Numbered from the stretch's first letter, positions 45,864 to 57,118 are shown. The stretch: 64,000 nucleotides of DNA from Xanthostigma xanthostigma (GCA_963575645.1 OY754470.1:48577201-48641200), one strand, 5' to 3'. Made by a program: numbers and translations. Notes: generated by a model from the letters alone, not told the origin.

Positions 45864-46628
45864 CAGGGTGTCCCATTAGGAATGGGACATGGAACAACCG
45901 CAGATTCTCCAATTCAAAATAAAACGATTAAGCGAAATATGCTTAGATAAAATGTTACTCGTTTCCGAAAAACGGGGTGTTGAAGTTGAAAATTGAAAAA
46001 TTATTAATGTCCATAATTTTTTTAATACACCGTATAATTTTACTCAAATCGGCACACTTGTTAAATATCATAAAATGCACATAACAATAAAAAAATTAGT
46101 TCAGTACGCTCTACCAGTGGCGGACGGCAGGAGTAAGTAATGCTTGTACCCCTTCTAAATGTTACGCCGCTGTCTAAATTTTAATTTTGACTATAATTTT
46201 AATATATTTGATATTTTCTAAGTCAATAATGTACACTTGTTAGTTTGTTGTAAAGTCATTGGTTTTCGAGATATACGCAGTTTATTTAAGACAAAATTGT
46301 AAAAATGAATATTATTAATAATAATACAAATAAAAAGTACATGTCTATCTATCTTTAACTGCGAATATCTCGAAAACCAATGACTTTACAACAAACTAAC
46401 AAGTGTACATTATTGACTTAGAAAATATCAAAAAAATTAAAATTATAGTCAAAATTAAAATTTAGACAGCGGCGTAACATTTAGAAGGGGTACTAGCATT
46501 ACTAACTCCTGCCGTACGCCACTGGTAGAGCGAGTAACATTTTATCTAAGCATATTTCGCTTAATCGTTTTACTTTGAATTGGAGAATTTGCGGTTGTTC
46601 TATGTCCCATTCTTAATGGGACACCCTG
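45864..46628. mobile_element. MITE with CAGGGTGTCCCATT termini
   Basis: Inverted termini of about 100 bases (CAGGGTGTCCCATTAGGAAT and inverse, then AACCGCAGATTCTCCAATTC, AAATATGCTTAGATAAAATG) are flanked by TATA on both sides. The left side carries about 130 extra bases. The centre holds a second inverted-repeat unit at 46114-46525. Confidence 0.8.
46114..46525. mobile_element. Inner inverted-repeat unit, CCAGTGGCG termini
   Basis: CCAGTGGCGGACGGCAGGAG and its inverse open arms of about 170 bases (ATGTTACGCCGCTGTCTAAA, TTATTGACTTAG, TTGTTAGTTTGTTGTAAAGT) that meet around a short AAT-rich loop near 46310. The terminus matches the CAGTGGCGTAAC group. Arm identity is very high. Confidence 0.75.
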
Positions 46629-46797
46629 TATATTTACATAAATGATTCTTAATCTGCAAATTAATTCTGCAAAATTATAGATTATTCAGACCTTCGGAAG
46701 TGGGTGAAAACGGAAATAAAAAAAATCCATTAGATGATGTGATAATATATAAAGTAGATAAGCAGACAAACGAATAGAAAATATCATAATATTTAAT

Positions 46798-46925
46798 ACT
46801 AGCTGTTACCCGCGTCACCGCACGCATTAACAGGAATTTTATTGTCTTTATTATAAAATGTCAAATGTCAATATTTTTTAAGTTGGAATGGTCTCTTCGC
46901 ACAATTGACTGGAATTTTTAAGGAA
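46798..46925 (+). repeat. Retroelement-tail relic (GTTACCCGCGTCACCGCACG)
   Basis: ACTAGCTGTTACCCGCGTCA, AAATGTCAAATGTCAATATT and AAGTTGGAATGGTC match 10275-10600. Typical of insect RTE-like ends; non-coding. Confidence 0.55.
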
Positions 46926-46968
46926 AATATCAGCTAAAATATTTCGCAATACTTATGGAACACCCCGT

Positions 46969-47284
46969 ATATTATAATTTATTTTAGATATTAAAATTTA
47001 CCTACGTACCCAAATGTACAGATCACAGAAAAATGGTTTTGAAATATTATTTATATGGAAGGGTTTATTTTCATTGGCGCCCTATTCAATAAATAACTAT
47101 ATTAGTATACTATTCTTTATTTTTATAGCATATTTTTTATATATCTCTACCTTTGTCGAGTCCATGATTATTTAAATTTGATGAAATCTTTTGAAAATTT
47201 TACAAGATTTTAAATAAAGCACTGTTTTACAACAGTGTTTTGTTTAAACCTCGTAAATGTACTCAAAGATTGGCACAACTCAGA
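46969..47284. other. AT-rich spacer
   Basis: Nothing recognised. Confidence 0.35.
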
Positions 47285-47832
47285 AAAGTAGGTTATCTTA
47301 CTTATATACTAATTACTAAAACGTGGTTGAACGCGCTAATCTCAGGAACTACTGGTTCGAATTGAAAAATTATTTTTGCATTGGATAGTTCATTTATCGA
47401 GGAAGCCTATAGGCTATATATCACGGTACGATCAATAGGAGCGGAGCATCAATGAAAAATGTTGTAAAAACGGGAAAAATAGTCTATAATAAAACAAAGT
47501 CCTTTACCGCGTCTGTCTGTCTGAACGCGATAAACTCAAAAACTAACGAACGGATTTTCATACGGTTTTCACCAATAGAAAAAGCGATAATGGAGGCAGA
47601 TGTTTCTGTATTTATTTTGTAAATAATTTGTACAAAATAGCTAAACTATGACGGTGTTTTGTCGAGAAAAAAAAACCGTTTTCGTACGCTTACGCGGCTA
47701 ACGCTGGTCAAATCTTTAGAGATACATCAAAATAATATACTTTGATAGTTCTGCTGTGTAGATGGGAAGGTCAATATAATATTTCCAGAACAGTTTTGCA
47801 CCCGGGCGAAACCGGTACGGGCCACTAGGCAC
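47285..47832 (+). repeat. Decayed RTE-like LINE 3' region
   Basis: GAACGCGCTAATCTCAGGAA, GTCTGTCTGTCTGAACGCG, AAACTCAAAAACTAACGAAC, CACCCGGGCGAAACCGG and CGGGCCACTAGG are landmark words of a widely distributed insect element tail. Related pieces are at 29294-29445 and 40441. No reverse transcriptase is left. Confidence 0.6.
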
Positions 47833-48407
47833 TAAGAATTAAGGAAAATTAAAAAATGGCCTGAATTCTTGTCAAATTGGTTAATGAATGCTTAATTTTA
47901 AATCGCATTTATTACCTCAATGATAACATAGTTGTGTTTTGCGGAAAAGGATTGTATAAATATTTATTATTATAAACCAAGTGTAGAAGCAAAAAATATT
48001 AAACAAATTTTGGCACGCCACTGTCAGAAATTGTCATTCGAAAACAAAACACTGGTTAAATCTCACAGGAATTAAAAAAGCGACGACCAACTGAAATAAA
48101 GCTTATATGTAATTACGAGTCACGTATCTAAAAAAAATATAAATTCAGTTACAAATATTGACGATAACAAAAAAAAATATATAAATAGGTAAATATATAC
48201 TTTTTAAAAGGTTTTAAAAACCAGACCTCAAACACAGATATTTTATTCACTGAATCGTTTTCTTTATAGAGGATGTGGCTCTGCTATCTTTATAATGCTA
48301 TGAACGTTTATTTGTTTTGGTGAAAAAAAACTCATGTTTATATTTTTCGCACAAAATAAAAGCTAAATAGTAAACGTAAAAACTCCAGGGATGTTCAGTT
48401 CGTATTG

Positions 48408-48450
<43 letters not shown>

Positions 48451-48984
48451 TAACCAAAACTGACACGCCAGAAATAATGAAAAAATAAATTTATACATAG
48501 GTAATCAAAATTATTGTTTATATTATAAAGCATTTCTCAACGCTTTACTTTCAACACTATTTAAACAGGGTTATAAAATCTCGTTAAACTTAAAACACTT
48601 TTTTCACCTGTTTTGTTTTTAAGTTTTTACAGTGCTTTATTAGCTTAGTTCGATTTTGTTAGATTCATACGGTTCACAATCTAAGGTTATTGTCAAATAC
48701 ATTTTTTTTTTGGCAATATGCTTTCTTCAACATTGTTACATTGGAGAAAAACACAAATAATAACAATTGAAAGCTAAATATTGGGCAAGGGCGTACTCTA
48801 TATTATTTTGTTCGGGGGATGGGGGGTTGAAACCGTTATTAGAGCAATCGTGGTCATCCGAATACCATACAGTAATTCTAGGAATTTTCAGCCGGCATGT
48901 TCTACAACGGAAAATAAAAGAGATTTTCTTCATACCTCCATCGAGAGTGCATACTTTCGGCATCAATTGTAAAGCAGAAAGTCT
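47833..48984. other. AT-rich stretch with ATT microsatellite
   Basis: (ATT)n at 48408-48441, about 11 units, running into a short (AT)n. The overlapping frames at 48736-49000 on both strands show no domain. Confidence 0.6.
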
Positions 48985-49370
48985 AGCATTTACGCATTGA
49001 TGGGATTACACGCACCGATGCCGGAAGTACGTACGTTCGGGCGGTAGTAAAGCAAAAATAACCTATCAACTGTTGCTTAGATGTCGTTTCCATAGCAACC
49101 CTATTACATTTTAGCTAATAGTCGAGAACAGCTGTCATTCGTGTTTTATGTATAAACTCAAAGCTGTTTGCTTGGAATTTATCTGTGTTTTTATGTAATT
49201 AATCAGTAATTAATTAATTAAAGTATTTAATAAGCGTGCTTACGACCGAGGTATGAAGAAAAAAAGTATACACTACACTGGTCGAACGTGTGATATTCTT
49301 GCCCTTCGCCTCAGGAATCATGGCGAGCAGGGCAAGAATATAACACTTTCGGTCCTTTATGACGAGGACT
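48985..49370 (+). repeat. Inverted duplication, left copy, with terminal hairpin
   Basis: Matches 56740-57118 in inverse orientation over about 380 bases. Landmarks are ATGTCGTTTCCATAGCAAC, ACAGCTGTCATTCGTGTTTT and CGTGCTTACGACCGAGGTAT. Bases 49287-49356 form a hairpin (GTGTGATATTCTTGCCC... with inverse). The two copies differ by many substitutions, so the duplication is old or the family is dispersed. Confidence 0.75.
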
Positions 49371-49545
49371 TCGTGAAATTCCATATTCCAGAAGGAGGTG
49401 GGGTGGTAGTTGTCCTCGCTGTCCTTTAAAGGTGAAGAATTTTAGAAACCCGCTGTATAGTGTAGATTTTATATGACAGAAAATGAAATTTACATAAAAA
49501 AGTAATAAATTTATTGTGTTTCATCTTTTGTGTATCTCCGGTATA
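49371..49545. other. Spacer
   Basis: Nothing recognised. Confidence 0.35.
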
Positions 49546-50099
49546 GAGAAAGGACGCCGCGACGCGCCGCGACGTACGCAATATCACATGACTGTGAGTA
49601 TACAGTATACACACAATATGTTTGGACAAAAACTCATAATGCTGCAAACATTCTCAGGGGAAAATTGTCAGAATCGTTTCAAATAGCTAAAATATCCACC
49701 CATATAAGACTATACAAATTCCTAAACAGACTTGGGATCATTATATATTTTAATACCCTCTATATTGCTAGCAAAGATCTGGAGAAAGACTTAAACACTA
49801 CGGTGCAGACATTTATACGTCTGTCTCACTTATTATACTCTGAGTCTCATGCGCACGTCCGTGAATGGATGAGCGTCAGTTTGCACATGGAACTAAGTTG
49901 TGAAAGGGAGATGGCTTGCTCTATTCCACTTACTAATTGCCCCACTACAGACGCGACACTTGCGCACAACGGGTCAAGTACAAAGAAAGAGATAGAAAAA
50001 CGGTCATTTGCCACGCTTCCACTTACGGCCACTAGCAATATAGAAGTTATTAAATATATTATGCTTGGGATATCAACAGAGGATAAAGCCAAGGAATAA
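49546..50099 (+). CDS. Longest open frame in the window, no recognised product
   Basis: The frame is open for about 185 codons to a TAA at 50097-50099, but the first in-frame ATG is at about 49868, leaving 76 residues. A possible splice acceptor (TATCTCCGGTATAG) precedes 49546. The sequence is of ordinary composition, with no transmembrane run, repeats or motif I recognise. It is richer in GC than its flanks, which alone lengthens open frames. It could be a terminal exon or chance. Confidence 0.2.
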
Positions 50100-51718
50100 G
50101 ATTTCCGATAATCATTTTATATGTTATTAAACAAGTTACCAAAAAAATTTGGGTCGAAAATCGCAATTTTTTCTTTTCGGAGTTGCCATTTTGTGAAAAA
50201 TCAAAATTTCGTCTATTCCTTCAATTAATACCTAGATTTATCTATCCACTAATAGAATCTCCTGTTTATTTTTTTAAATGCAGATAATCCAAACCAGAGA
50301 TATCTTGCACAACGCCAGACACCTTTTTTTGAAGGACCTCCAGGAGACCGTCTACAGGAGCAGTGTAAATCAATATTTTTAAAAATAAAAAATGCTGAAA
50401 TAAAGCCAAAATTAACCACTACATTTATTAATACTTCTTGTATTTGTCAAAGAAAAAATCGTAAAAAAACCCTTGCAACTGCGTATAACCCTTTAAAGTC
50501 AGTGCATCAGCAGGCAAAATCATTCCTCACGTGCTCTAAGCTGTAGGCGAAAGCTAGTTTAAAGTCGACCTTGTCATGTTAGAAATACCTAAGACAAAAT
50601 TAATCTGTTGGTACCTGCGGGCAAGGAACGTTAATTCCTTCTGGGTCTTAGTGACTTACAAAAGCATGTCCCTGATTAGTTTAATTCGATTTAGTTAGAT
50701 ACAGTACATTTTAGATTCTCGACAACGGCGGATATAAGCATCTCATAATTTAGAAAATAAAGTCTGTCTAACTAAATTAAAATAACTATTTTATTCAAGA
50801 AAAATGGACACTGTGGTCCATGTTTTTACGACAACTTTACCTAAATACTATAATATTGCATCCGTATTATATCGGTTGAATTGCCGAATAAGAAGAGCTA
50901 AGGATATGATATTAAAGGACTTTGAGAAATAAATTTAGTAAAGTATTTGAATCTCTGAGATTCACTCTAAAAATATGTGCCTACATAAGTTAATATTTGT
51001 AACCTACTTTTGACTTTGACCAATGAATTCAAAATATCTCAATAGACGCTCATGACCCCTGCTAAAACGTTGGTCTAACCCTCAATCAAAAGCTCGAATG
51101 TTTTCGTGTTCATACTAAAGCGAATTTTAATAGTAGAAACACATTGAAATACAATTCACTTTTGAGCAACATTTGGATCAAACTTTTCGTAATTCCTAGA
51201 CTTCACAGATGGCAAGCCTGGCCCAATATCGTTCAATCAAAATTATGTGCTTGTCGCACCAGTAACAATGTGCGTCAAATATTCGAGGCTGGAAGGTATT
51301 GGAGGGCTGGTCGAAGAGAATAACAAATAACGACCAGGTTCCAATCCGCGTCATTTGACAATGCTCCAATGAGTCTGGCCACAGATTCGTTGATGATGTT
51401 TAAATAAAATCAATTAAACAAGAAGTATTTTATTTCAATAAACATATTTAAAGAATACGTATCTTGCATTTAGTATTTCAATACTAACAAAACCAGCTAT
51501 TTTGTACTTAAAATAGAAAAAAAAGACGTTATTTCCATTTCTAAACAGTTTCCGTATATTAGATTGTATCTAATTAATTGTAATCTATACTCTTCATGGT
51601 TGATTGTTTAATGAAATGATTATTGAAAGATATTAATATTTACAGTGTTATTAATGTCTACTGCAAAATAATTGAGGTTAAGAAGTAGATATCGCCAAGG
51701 AGCCATTAGAGTAGGGGG
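50100..51718. other. AT-rich stretch with weak LTR-like piece
   Basis: Bases 50580-50790 contain TGTTAGAAATACCTAAG, a TATAAGC box near 50734, AATAAAGTCTGTCTAACT and an inverted TTTAGTTAGA/TCTAACTAAA pair, faintly LTR-like. A hairpin AAAAATGGAC...GTCCATGTTTTT lies at 50800-50828. The rest is featureless. Confidence 0.3.
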
Positions 51719-51918
51719 CAGTCCCGGATCTACGAACAGGGGCAGAGACTTAATAATGGCGCCCCCTCTCTCCAAGCAGATTGAGTAAATCGGAAAAGGG
51801 GCAGATTGGGTGTATCGGAAAAGGGACAGATTGGGGGTCGTTTTCAACCATATTAAACTATAAATTTGGCGCCCCCTAAAACTGCCACCCGTGGCGGGTG
51901 CACCTAAATCCAAGGCTG
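51719..51918. mobile_element. hAT-like MITE, 200 bases
   Basis: Left CAGTCCCGGATCTACG and right, read inverse, CAGCCTTGGATTTAGG agree at most positions. The CAGTGSCGGATYTA-type end is common in hAT MITEs. GGCGCCCCCT words are repeated inside. The flanking 8-mers GTAGGGGG and GGAGAGGG agree only partly. Confidence 0.5.
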
Positions 51919-52365
51919 GGAGAGGGAGATGAGATTCGAAGCAAACATTTCGCAATGTTGGGTCAGCTTTGGCATGTCTAGCTTTAACTTAAAATGGACA
52001 AAGTTCTCGGATGAAGACATTACACCATCTACAGCCGGATAAAAATTTGCCTTGCGACCACAAACGCAATGCAAATTTTGTTCGCAACTCGGACACTTTT
52101 TGCGAAATAGGCCTCTACGGTATGATTTAAAAGACAATATAAAAAGCAATATTTGTTTGGAAAGATTGTGAACGTGAGGAGTTTTTCGACGAATGAGACT
52201 CTTGTTTTTTAGCAAATGTCATTTTTTAGATCTTGTTTGGCCAGTATTTTATGTCGGACTATAAGCCATAAATTCAACGACATGAAAAGTCACGGAATAG
52301 CTTCGTCTCACACGGAACACTACGCAAGCATGTACAGTCCCTACGACTACTTCTACTATAATATA
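51919..52365. other. Stretch with an unrecognised minus-strand frame
   Basis: A minus-strand frame at 51904-52215 (103 codons) contains CPSCEQNLHCVCGR, four cysteines in CxxC-like spacing, which could suggest a zinc-binding remnant. I recognise no family and the frame has no support from copies. Confidence 0.2.
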
Positions 52366-53330
52366 CAGGGTCTCTCAGACATGACTTCCCAGGTGTCTAT
52401 CTCCATTATTTTTTAAGAGAACCCTATCAAAGACTAACATATAAAAAGGATGAATTCTCTGCAAGGTCGCGGTAAATCATCAGAGAGACAGCAGTAAACT
52501 TTTTATTATAAGCTTTTATTTAGTTTTCCCGGTGTCTCTCTGTCTGTCTTTCTGAAATAAAATCTTGCAAGATAAATTTGACCCACTTCCCGGTGTCCGA
52601 TTGAGCTGATTTTCTTCATACGCATGTAGGTCCGATGATAATATTATAATAACTTTCCGGCTTTCGTCCGGGTGCAAATCGCATTTTAACTACTTTTCGT
52701 TATCCGATTGAGGTAAAATTTAGCATACATATGTAGTTCCGATGACAATACAATATTACCGTTCCGATTTTTGTCCGGGTGCAAATCGCATTTCAACTAC
52801 TGTCCGTTGTTCGATTGAGCTGAAATTTTGCATACGTATGTAGTTCCGATAACAATACAATATTATAATAACTAACTGACCAATCCGGCTTTCCTCCGGA
52901 TGCAAATCGCACTTTTACAAAAGCACACTACAAACTTAAAAATAAATTAACGATTTTTTTTAAAAAACAAGCTTTCATTAGTTGTTAAATGTTTTTAAAT
53001 AGGGCCATAGGCATTTTTTTTTTAGTTATTCTGATAATAGAGCTTTTTGTTCATTTTTCAAGCACGTAATAAAATACCCATGTTATGTTATAAAATTTTC
53101 AAGATAAACCCAATTATTAATTTACATACAATGAATCGATGAAACTCAAAACTCGATTTTTCGACTTTCGAGACGCGATATCTAGAAAACTAAGCATTTG
53201 CTGTAATTTTCACTGTCAGATTCGTTATAAGCACTCCAAAAAACATAAGTATACCAATTTTCAGTCCGATGAGATTATCTTTAAAAATAATTGAGATACA
53301 GACCTGGGTAGTCATGTCTGAGATACCATG
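52366..53330. mobile_element. Inverted-repeat element, CAGGGTCTCTCAGACATGAC ends
   Basis: The left end and the inverse at 53278-53330 pair over about 50 bases (TCAGACATGAC, CCCAGGT, TATCTC.ATTATTTTTAA), with TATA on each side. The interior holds a (-like) retroelement relic: three tandem units of about 105 bases at 52585-52915, each with CCGATTGAG, CATACGTATGTAG-type words and GGTGCAAATCGCA. Confidence 0.75.
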
Positions 53331-54280
53331 TATATATACAAATTTCAGCTCTAAACAGAAGTTGTGGAAGTTTGAGGGAAACGCTGGTATGTTTTCGCCA
53401 TCAGTATCTACCGTACCGACATCGAACCAACGACGATCACGTGACTCGAATGATAACACGCTCACCTCTCTCACGGTACGTTCGTATATCTACATATCTA
53501 TACGGGGTGTCCTTACGACTGCGAAACTTAACTGAACTGGTGAAAGTTTCAATAACCGGAGTTTCAATAATAATAATACACTGAAAATATGAATTAATAC
53601 TAGGTTTAATTTCGGAAAAAATTAAAATAAAAAATTGATACTCATGACTGGTAAATGGAGAGATAGTTATCCGGGTTTTCCCAGATGTCCTGCAAACTAA
53701 TCACATGCTTCACTGCCCTCTATAAATTATGATCACACGTGTTGATGTCCACCAATTGAAACAAAGTTTAAAGAAAGCTGTTTCTTTAACTAGTTCGCAT
53801 CATTTTTGATGTTTTTGTATTTTTGTTTTTAACAGATATTTGTAGTCTACACTTTTAGCTATAATCAGTAATTAATTGGTTATTCTTTGTAACTGTTGGT
53901 AATACGTAAATAAATTAATAAGGCGATATCTAAATGACAGAAACTCGTCAGTAATCAAACACGTTTCACATCCCGGTATTTCTGGTGGAATGTGTTCTGT
54001 TTCAAAACAATTTGTAGAAACTTCAAAAGTATATAGCGTCGCGAAGAGTTAACAAACTTTAAAACTTAAGTAAAATGAACCTGAATTTATGCATCTTCTT
54101 TCAGTTTTTTTTTCAAAGACCACCAGCTGTCTGACTCTAGTCAAAGTAGTTGAAATTAATAACAAACTGAAAATTCAATTGATATACTTTTTTAGTTCTC
54201 TGAACTTGGGTCGAGGTTTGTAATAGACGCGTTATTTAAATAATGACAACTCGACGCAACATTTCTTTCTGAAGTACCAA
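53331..54280. other. Stretch, nothing recognised
   Basis: Short frames at 53269-53584 overlap the element end and have no domain. Otherwise AT-rich. Confidence 0.35.
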
Positions 54281-54600
54281 ATAATAATAATAATAATAAT
54301 GCGTTAACGTCCGTTTCTCGACTTTATGTCATAACAGACGCCATTCGCACCATTACTATTTTCCATCTATCACACTGCCTGTCATTGTCTACATTTTTAA
54401 ACTTCCACTTAATTAATAGCGATGGGCGAATAAAAGAATTTTAAGGCATTAGGATAAGGTAGGCAAATTTTAACATTTTTAACAGGAGAAGGAACCATCT
54501 CGATATTTACCTGGATAACCTCAACAAGATGGCCGGTACAGGAATTGCCGTTTCTCGGCGAGAGGCAGCAGGAAAAAGTCCCAGCCACATCTGCCTGTTA
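54281..54600 (-). mobile_element. tRNA-derived SINE, copy 3, head missing
   Basis: On the minus strand: the body from CAGATGTGGCTGGGAC to a tail of seven ATT units (54281-54300). The tRNA-like head is absent, ending at 54600. It points away from copy 4, which begins 270 bases further on. Confidence 0.85.
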
Positions 54601-54871
54601 GTTATGAACCGTCTATAGATACTGCGGAAGGTAAGGTGTGCGAGTGCACTTTTCACTGCTGATCAAGAATGACTAACCGAATTTGACGTGAGAAAATCAA
54701 CGGTGCGTACAGCAAGTCAACTCAAATGTTAACTAGATATATGCAAAACTATAACCCGTTTAACTGTACCTTATGCTCATAAATTAAATAATAATTCAAA
54801 CATTTAAAATTATAAACAGTGTACAGTGTGCCTTGAAATGCAATAAATAGTTATATATTCCTAATTATAAA

Positions 54872-55215
54872 CCGAGCGGGGTGGCGTAGTGGTGAGAGCA
54901 CTAGACTTGCATTCGGGAAGAACCGGGTTCGAATCCCTGCGGGGGCAGATGTGGTTGGGACATTTTCCTGCTTCCTCTCGCTGAGAAGATAAACATCGAG
55001 AAGGTTTCTTATTCAAGGCCATGGCCGATTATCTGTCAAACTCCTGGCTCAAAATTCGCCTACCTTATCCTAATGTCCTAAAACTCCTTCATTCGCCCAT
55101 TGCTAATAATTAACTGGAAGTTTAAAAATTAGAAAATAACGGGAAGCGTTGATAGATGGAAAATAGTGATGGTGCGAATGGCGTCTGCTATGACAAAGTC
55201 GAGAAAAGGACTGTA
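54872..55215 (+). mobile_element. tRNA-derived SINE, copy 4, full length
   Basis: Complete head with A-box TGGCGTAGTGG (54892) and B-box GGTTCGAATCC (54926-54936), then the family body and a short AATTATTTATATT tail. The head does not fold with a tRNA acceptor stem, so it is SINE rather than a tRNA gene. It is the best copy for defining the family promoter. Confidence 0.9.
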
Positions 55216-55714
55216 ATTATTTATATTGTTTTAAATAACAATAATATTATATTCTGTATCGCAGGAATTAATACGGTGACAAATAAATTTTGTTTATTAT
55301 CTAGCCTAGTATAGAATGTTTTAAAAATGTTACTTAAACAGTAACATTTCCGTAGAAACGCATCGTAATTGCAACGGAGTTTCCCCTGTTCTTCATTTAT
55401 TGGTGGTGGCAACAGATTGCCGACCGCTGGAAATTAGAAAAAAAAAAACATAAAATATTTTAGTCGAAAGACATTCGATGCTCACATAAAAAAGGCCATT
55501 TGCCGGAAACTGTCCCTTCAAACCTTTGATACGGTTTGTTAACTTAGATATTTTATTTTTCACAATTCTTATAAAATAGGGCATGGCTAAAAATATATTT
55601 CCTTTAAAAAGGGTAATGTAAAATTGTTAAAAGAAATAGAAAGTTTATTACGTTTAGAAAGATTATTATATATTATAATATAAAATTGTGTAAGGCCACC
55701 AACGGCCCCCCAGT
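55216..55714. other. AT-rich stretch, nothing recognised
   Basis: The 63-codon minus-strand frames here show no domain. Confidence 0.35.
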
Positions 55715-55850
55715 ACGCTATTGTCAAGTTGTTATTGTTACATTAGTTTTGTTGGTTTGCGACTTTGTAGTTTTTCAACAGACTGTACAAGCGCAAGCCC
55801 GCATTCGCATCTAACTTCCGAGCCTTTTAGATTCGTATGGCGAGTATTAT
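55715..55850 (+). repeat. Half copy of the element at 58575-58899
   Basis: About 130 bases (GTACGCTATTGTCAAGTTGT, TTTTTCAACAGACTGTACAA, CGCATCTAACTTCCGAGCC) match 58757-58899 in the same orientation. The left inverted arm is missing. Confidence 0.8.
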
Positions 55851-55983
55851 AAAACATGCATATTTTTATGGTCGAAGATCAAGAAGACATCTGTTTTTGA
55901 TCGACATGCACCAATATTTTTGGTTTGATGTATTAAAAGAATAGGATTTTTTTTAAATTTTCGAGACAATTGAAAGTTTTCAA

Positions 55984-56225
55984 TAAATAAAATTATCGAT
56001 CAACTTTTCAGACAAATATATTAACAAAGAATATATAAATTCAATACATTAACGTTTCGGTCTGGATTTGGATTTTCTTCAGAACTGATCTTAAAAATAT
56101 AAAAAGTAATTTCAAACAATTTTTAATAAGTAGTCATGGATATAATTGTGAAAAATTGGTCGACAATTATTAATTTTATTTATTGAAGAGTTCTAATAAG
56201 ACGTTAATCAAAGATTTGACAATTG
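55984..56225 (-). mobile_element. Family P element, most complete uninterrupted copy
   Basis: Left arm 55984-56030, right arm 56155-56200 with the family tail (TTGAAGAGTTCTAATAAGAC). On the minus strand the core is CTGAAGA (56076-56082), an A, a stem (AATCC... with GGACC-like partner) and GAAACGTTAATG (GAAA complement at 56055-56058). Use as reference for the family. Confidence 0.75.
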
Positions 56226-56739
56226 AATTTGACAATCTCATCAATTACAACAAAATTTCGCGAATTTTAGAAATTTGCATCGAAATAATTTTGTGTAATT
56301 AGCTCTATTTTTCATATATTTTCAGAAAAAACTAGATTTTTATAAATCGCCTGTATCTAGAAAGTTTGGATATGACCGGCATCTAAAAAGTTTTGAAGTT
56401 GGAAGTTAAAGTCGTTTGGAAAAAGATTTTTTAATATATATATGTATCTTTTTTTATTATTTTAAAAGTCAATTTATCTTCTTTTTTATGGTGCTGAGTT
56501 CAAAAACATTCAAATATAAAGTTTAAAACTTAAACCGAAGTGTAAATTTAAATGAAATCTCCAAATCAATGATGTACTTTAATCGTTTTTACAGATTTGC
56601 AATCAAAGTTGTACTTTTTAGCTGTTAAAATTGTTACAAAGGTATACCAAATAAGTAAGTTTTTTGAGATTACGGATTTACTTGAAGAAGGGTGTATTTA
56701 ATTTGGTACAGATATTGGATTGATAATAAAATTGCAACT
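56226..56739. other. AT-rich stretch, nothing recognised
   Basis: No feature seen. Confidence 0.35.
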
Positions 56740-57118
56740 AAAGAAATAATAGTACCTATATTACACCACAAAGGCCGAAAGTGTGATATCTTGCCCTGTG
56801 CGCCATGATGCGTGAGGCTTCGCGTAAAGGACAAGGTATCACAGTTTTGGTCAGTGTGGTGTATACTATTTTTCTTCATACCTCGGTCGTAAGCACGCTT
56901 ATTAAATACATTAATTAATTACATAAAAAACACAGATAAATTCCAAGTAAGAAGCTTTGATGTTATACGTAAAACACGAATGACAGCTGTTCGCGACTAT
57001 TAGCTAAAATGTAATAGAGTTGCTATGGAAACGACATCTAAACAACAGTTGATTGGTTGTTTTTGCTTTACTATCGCTCGAACGTACGAACTTCCCGCAC
57101 TGGTGCGTGTAATCCCAC
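56740..57118 (-). repeat. Inverted duplication, right copy (partner 48985-49370)
   Basis: Inverse homologue of 48985-49370, including the hairpin segment (GTGTGATATCTTGCCC and GGGCAAG-type partner, 56780-56850) and TATGGAAACGACATCTAAAC. The two copies enclose 7.4 kb. Confidence 0.75.

Larger units (their letters stand above)
45518..46968. mobile_element. Outer inverted-repeat element of a three-level nest
   Basis: The termini GTGTGAGCCATAAGTATTGC and the inverse (…CGCAATACTTATGGAACACC) pair over about 25 bases, flanked by TATA-like sequence. The ends resemble those of the mariner-type element at 18463 (GGGTGTTCC). It contains the element 45864-46628 and a retroelement tail at 46798-46925. 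Confidence 0.6.

Noticed and set aside
51150-51400. Tc1 transposase helix-turn-helix remnant
   Set aside because: A short translated piece around 51270-51320 vaguely resembles the start of a Tc1 transposase linker, but it is too short and interrupted to support.
51904-52215. Zinc-finger protein gene on the minus strand
   Set aside because: Four cysteines in CxxC-like spacing but no further zinc-finger features, no homologous copy and overlap with a MITE end.
54872-54945. tRNA gene
   Set aside because: A and B boxes are present, but there is no matching acceptor stem and the sequence continues into a body shared by four copies, which defines a SINE.
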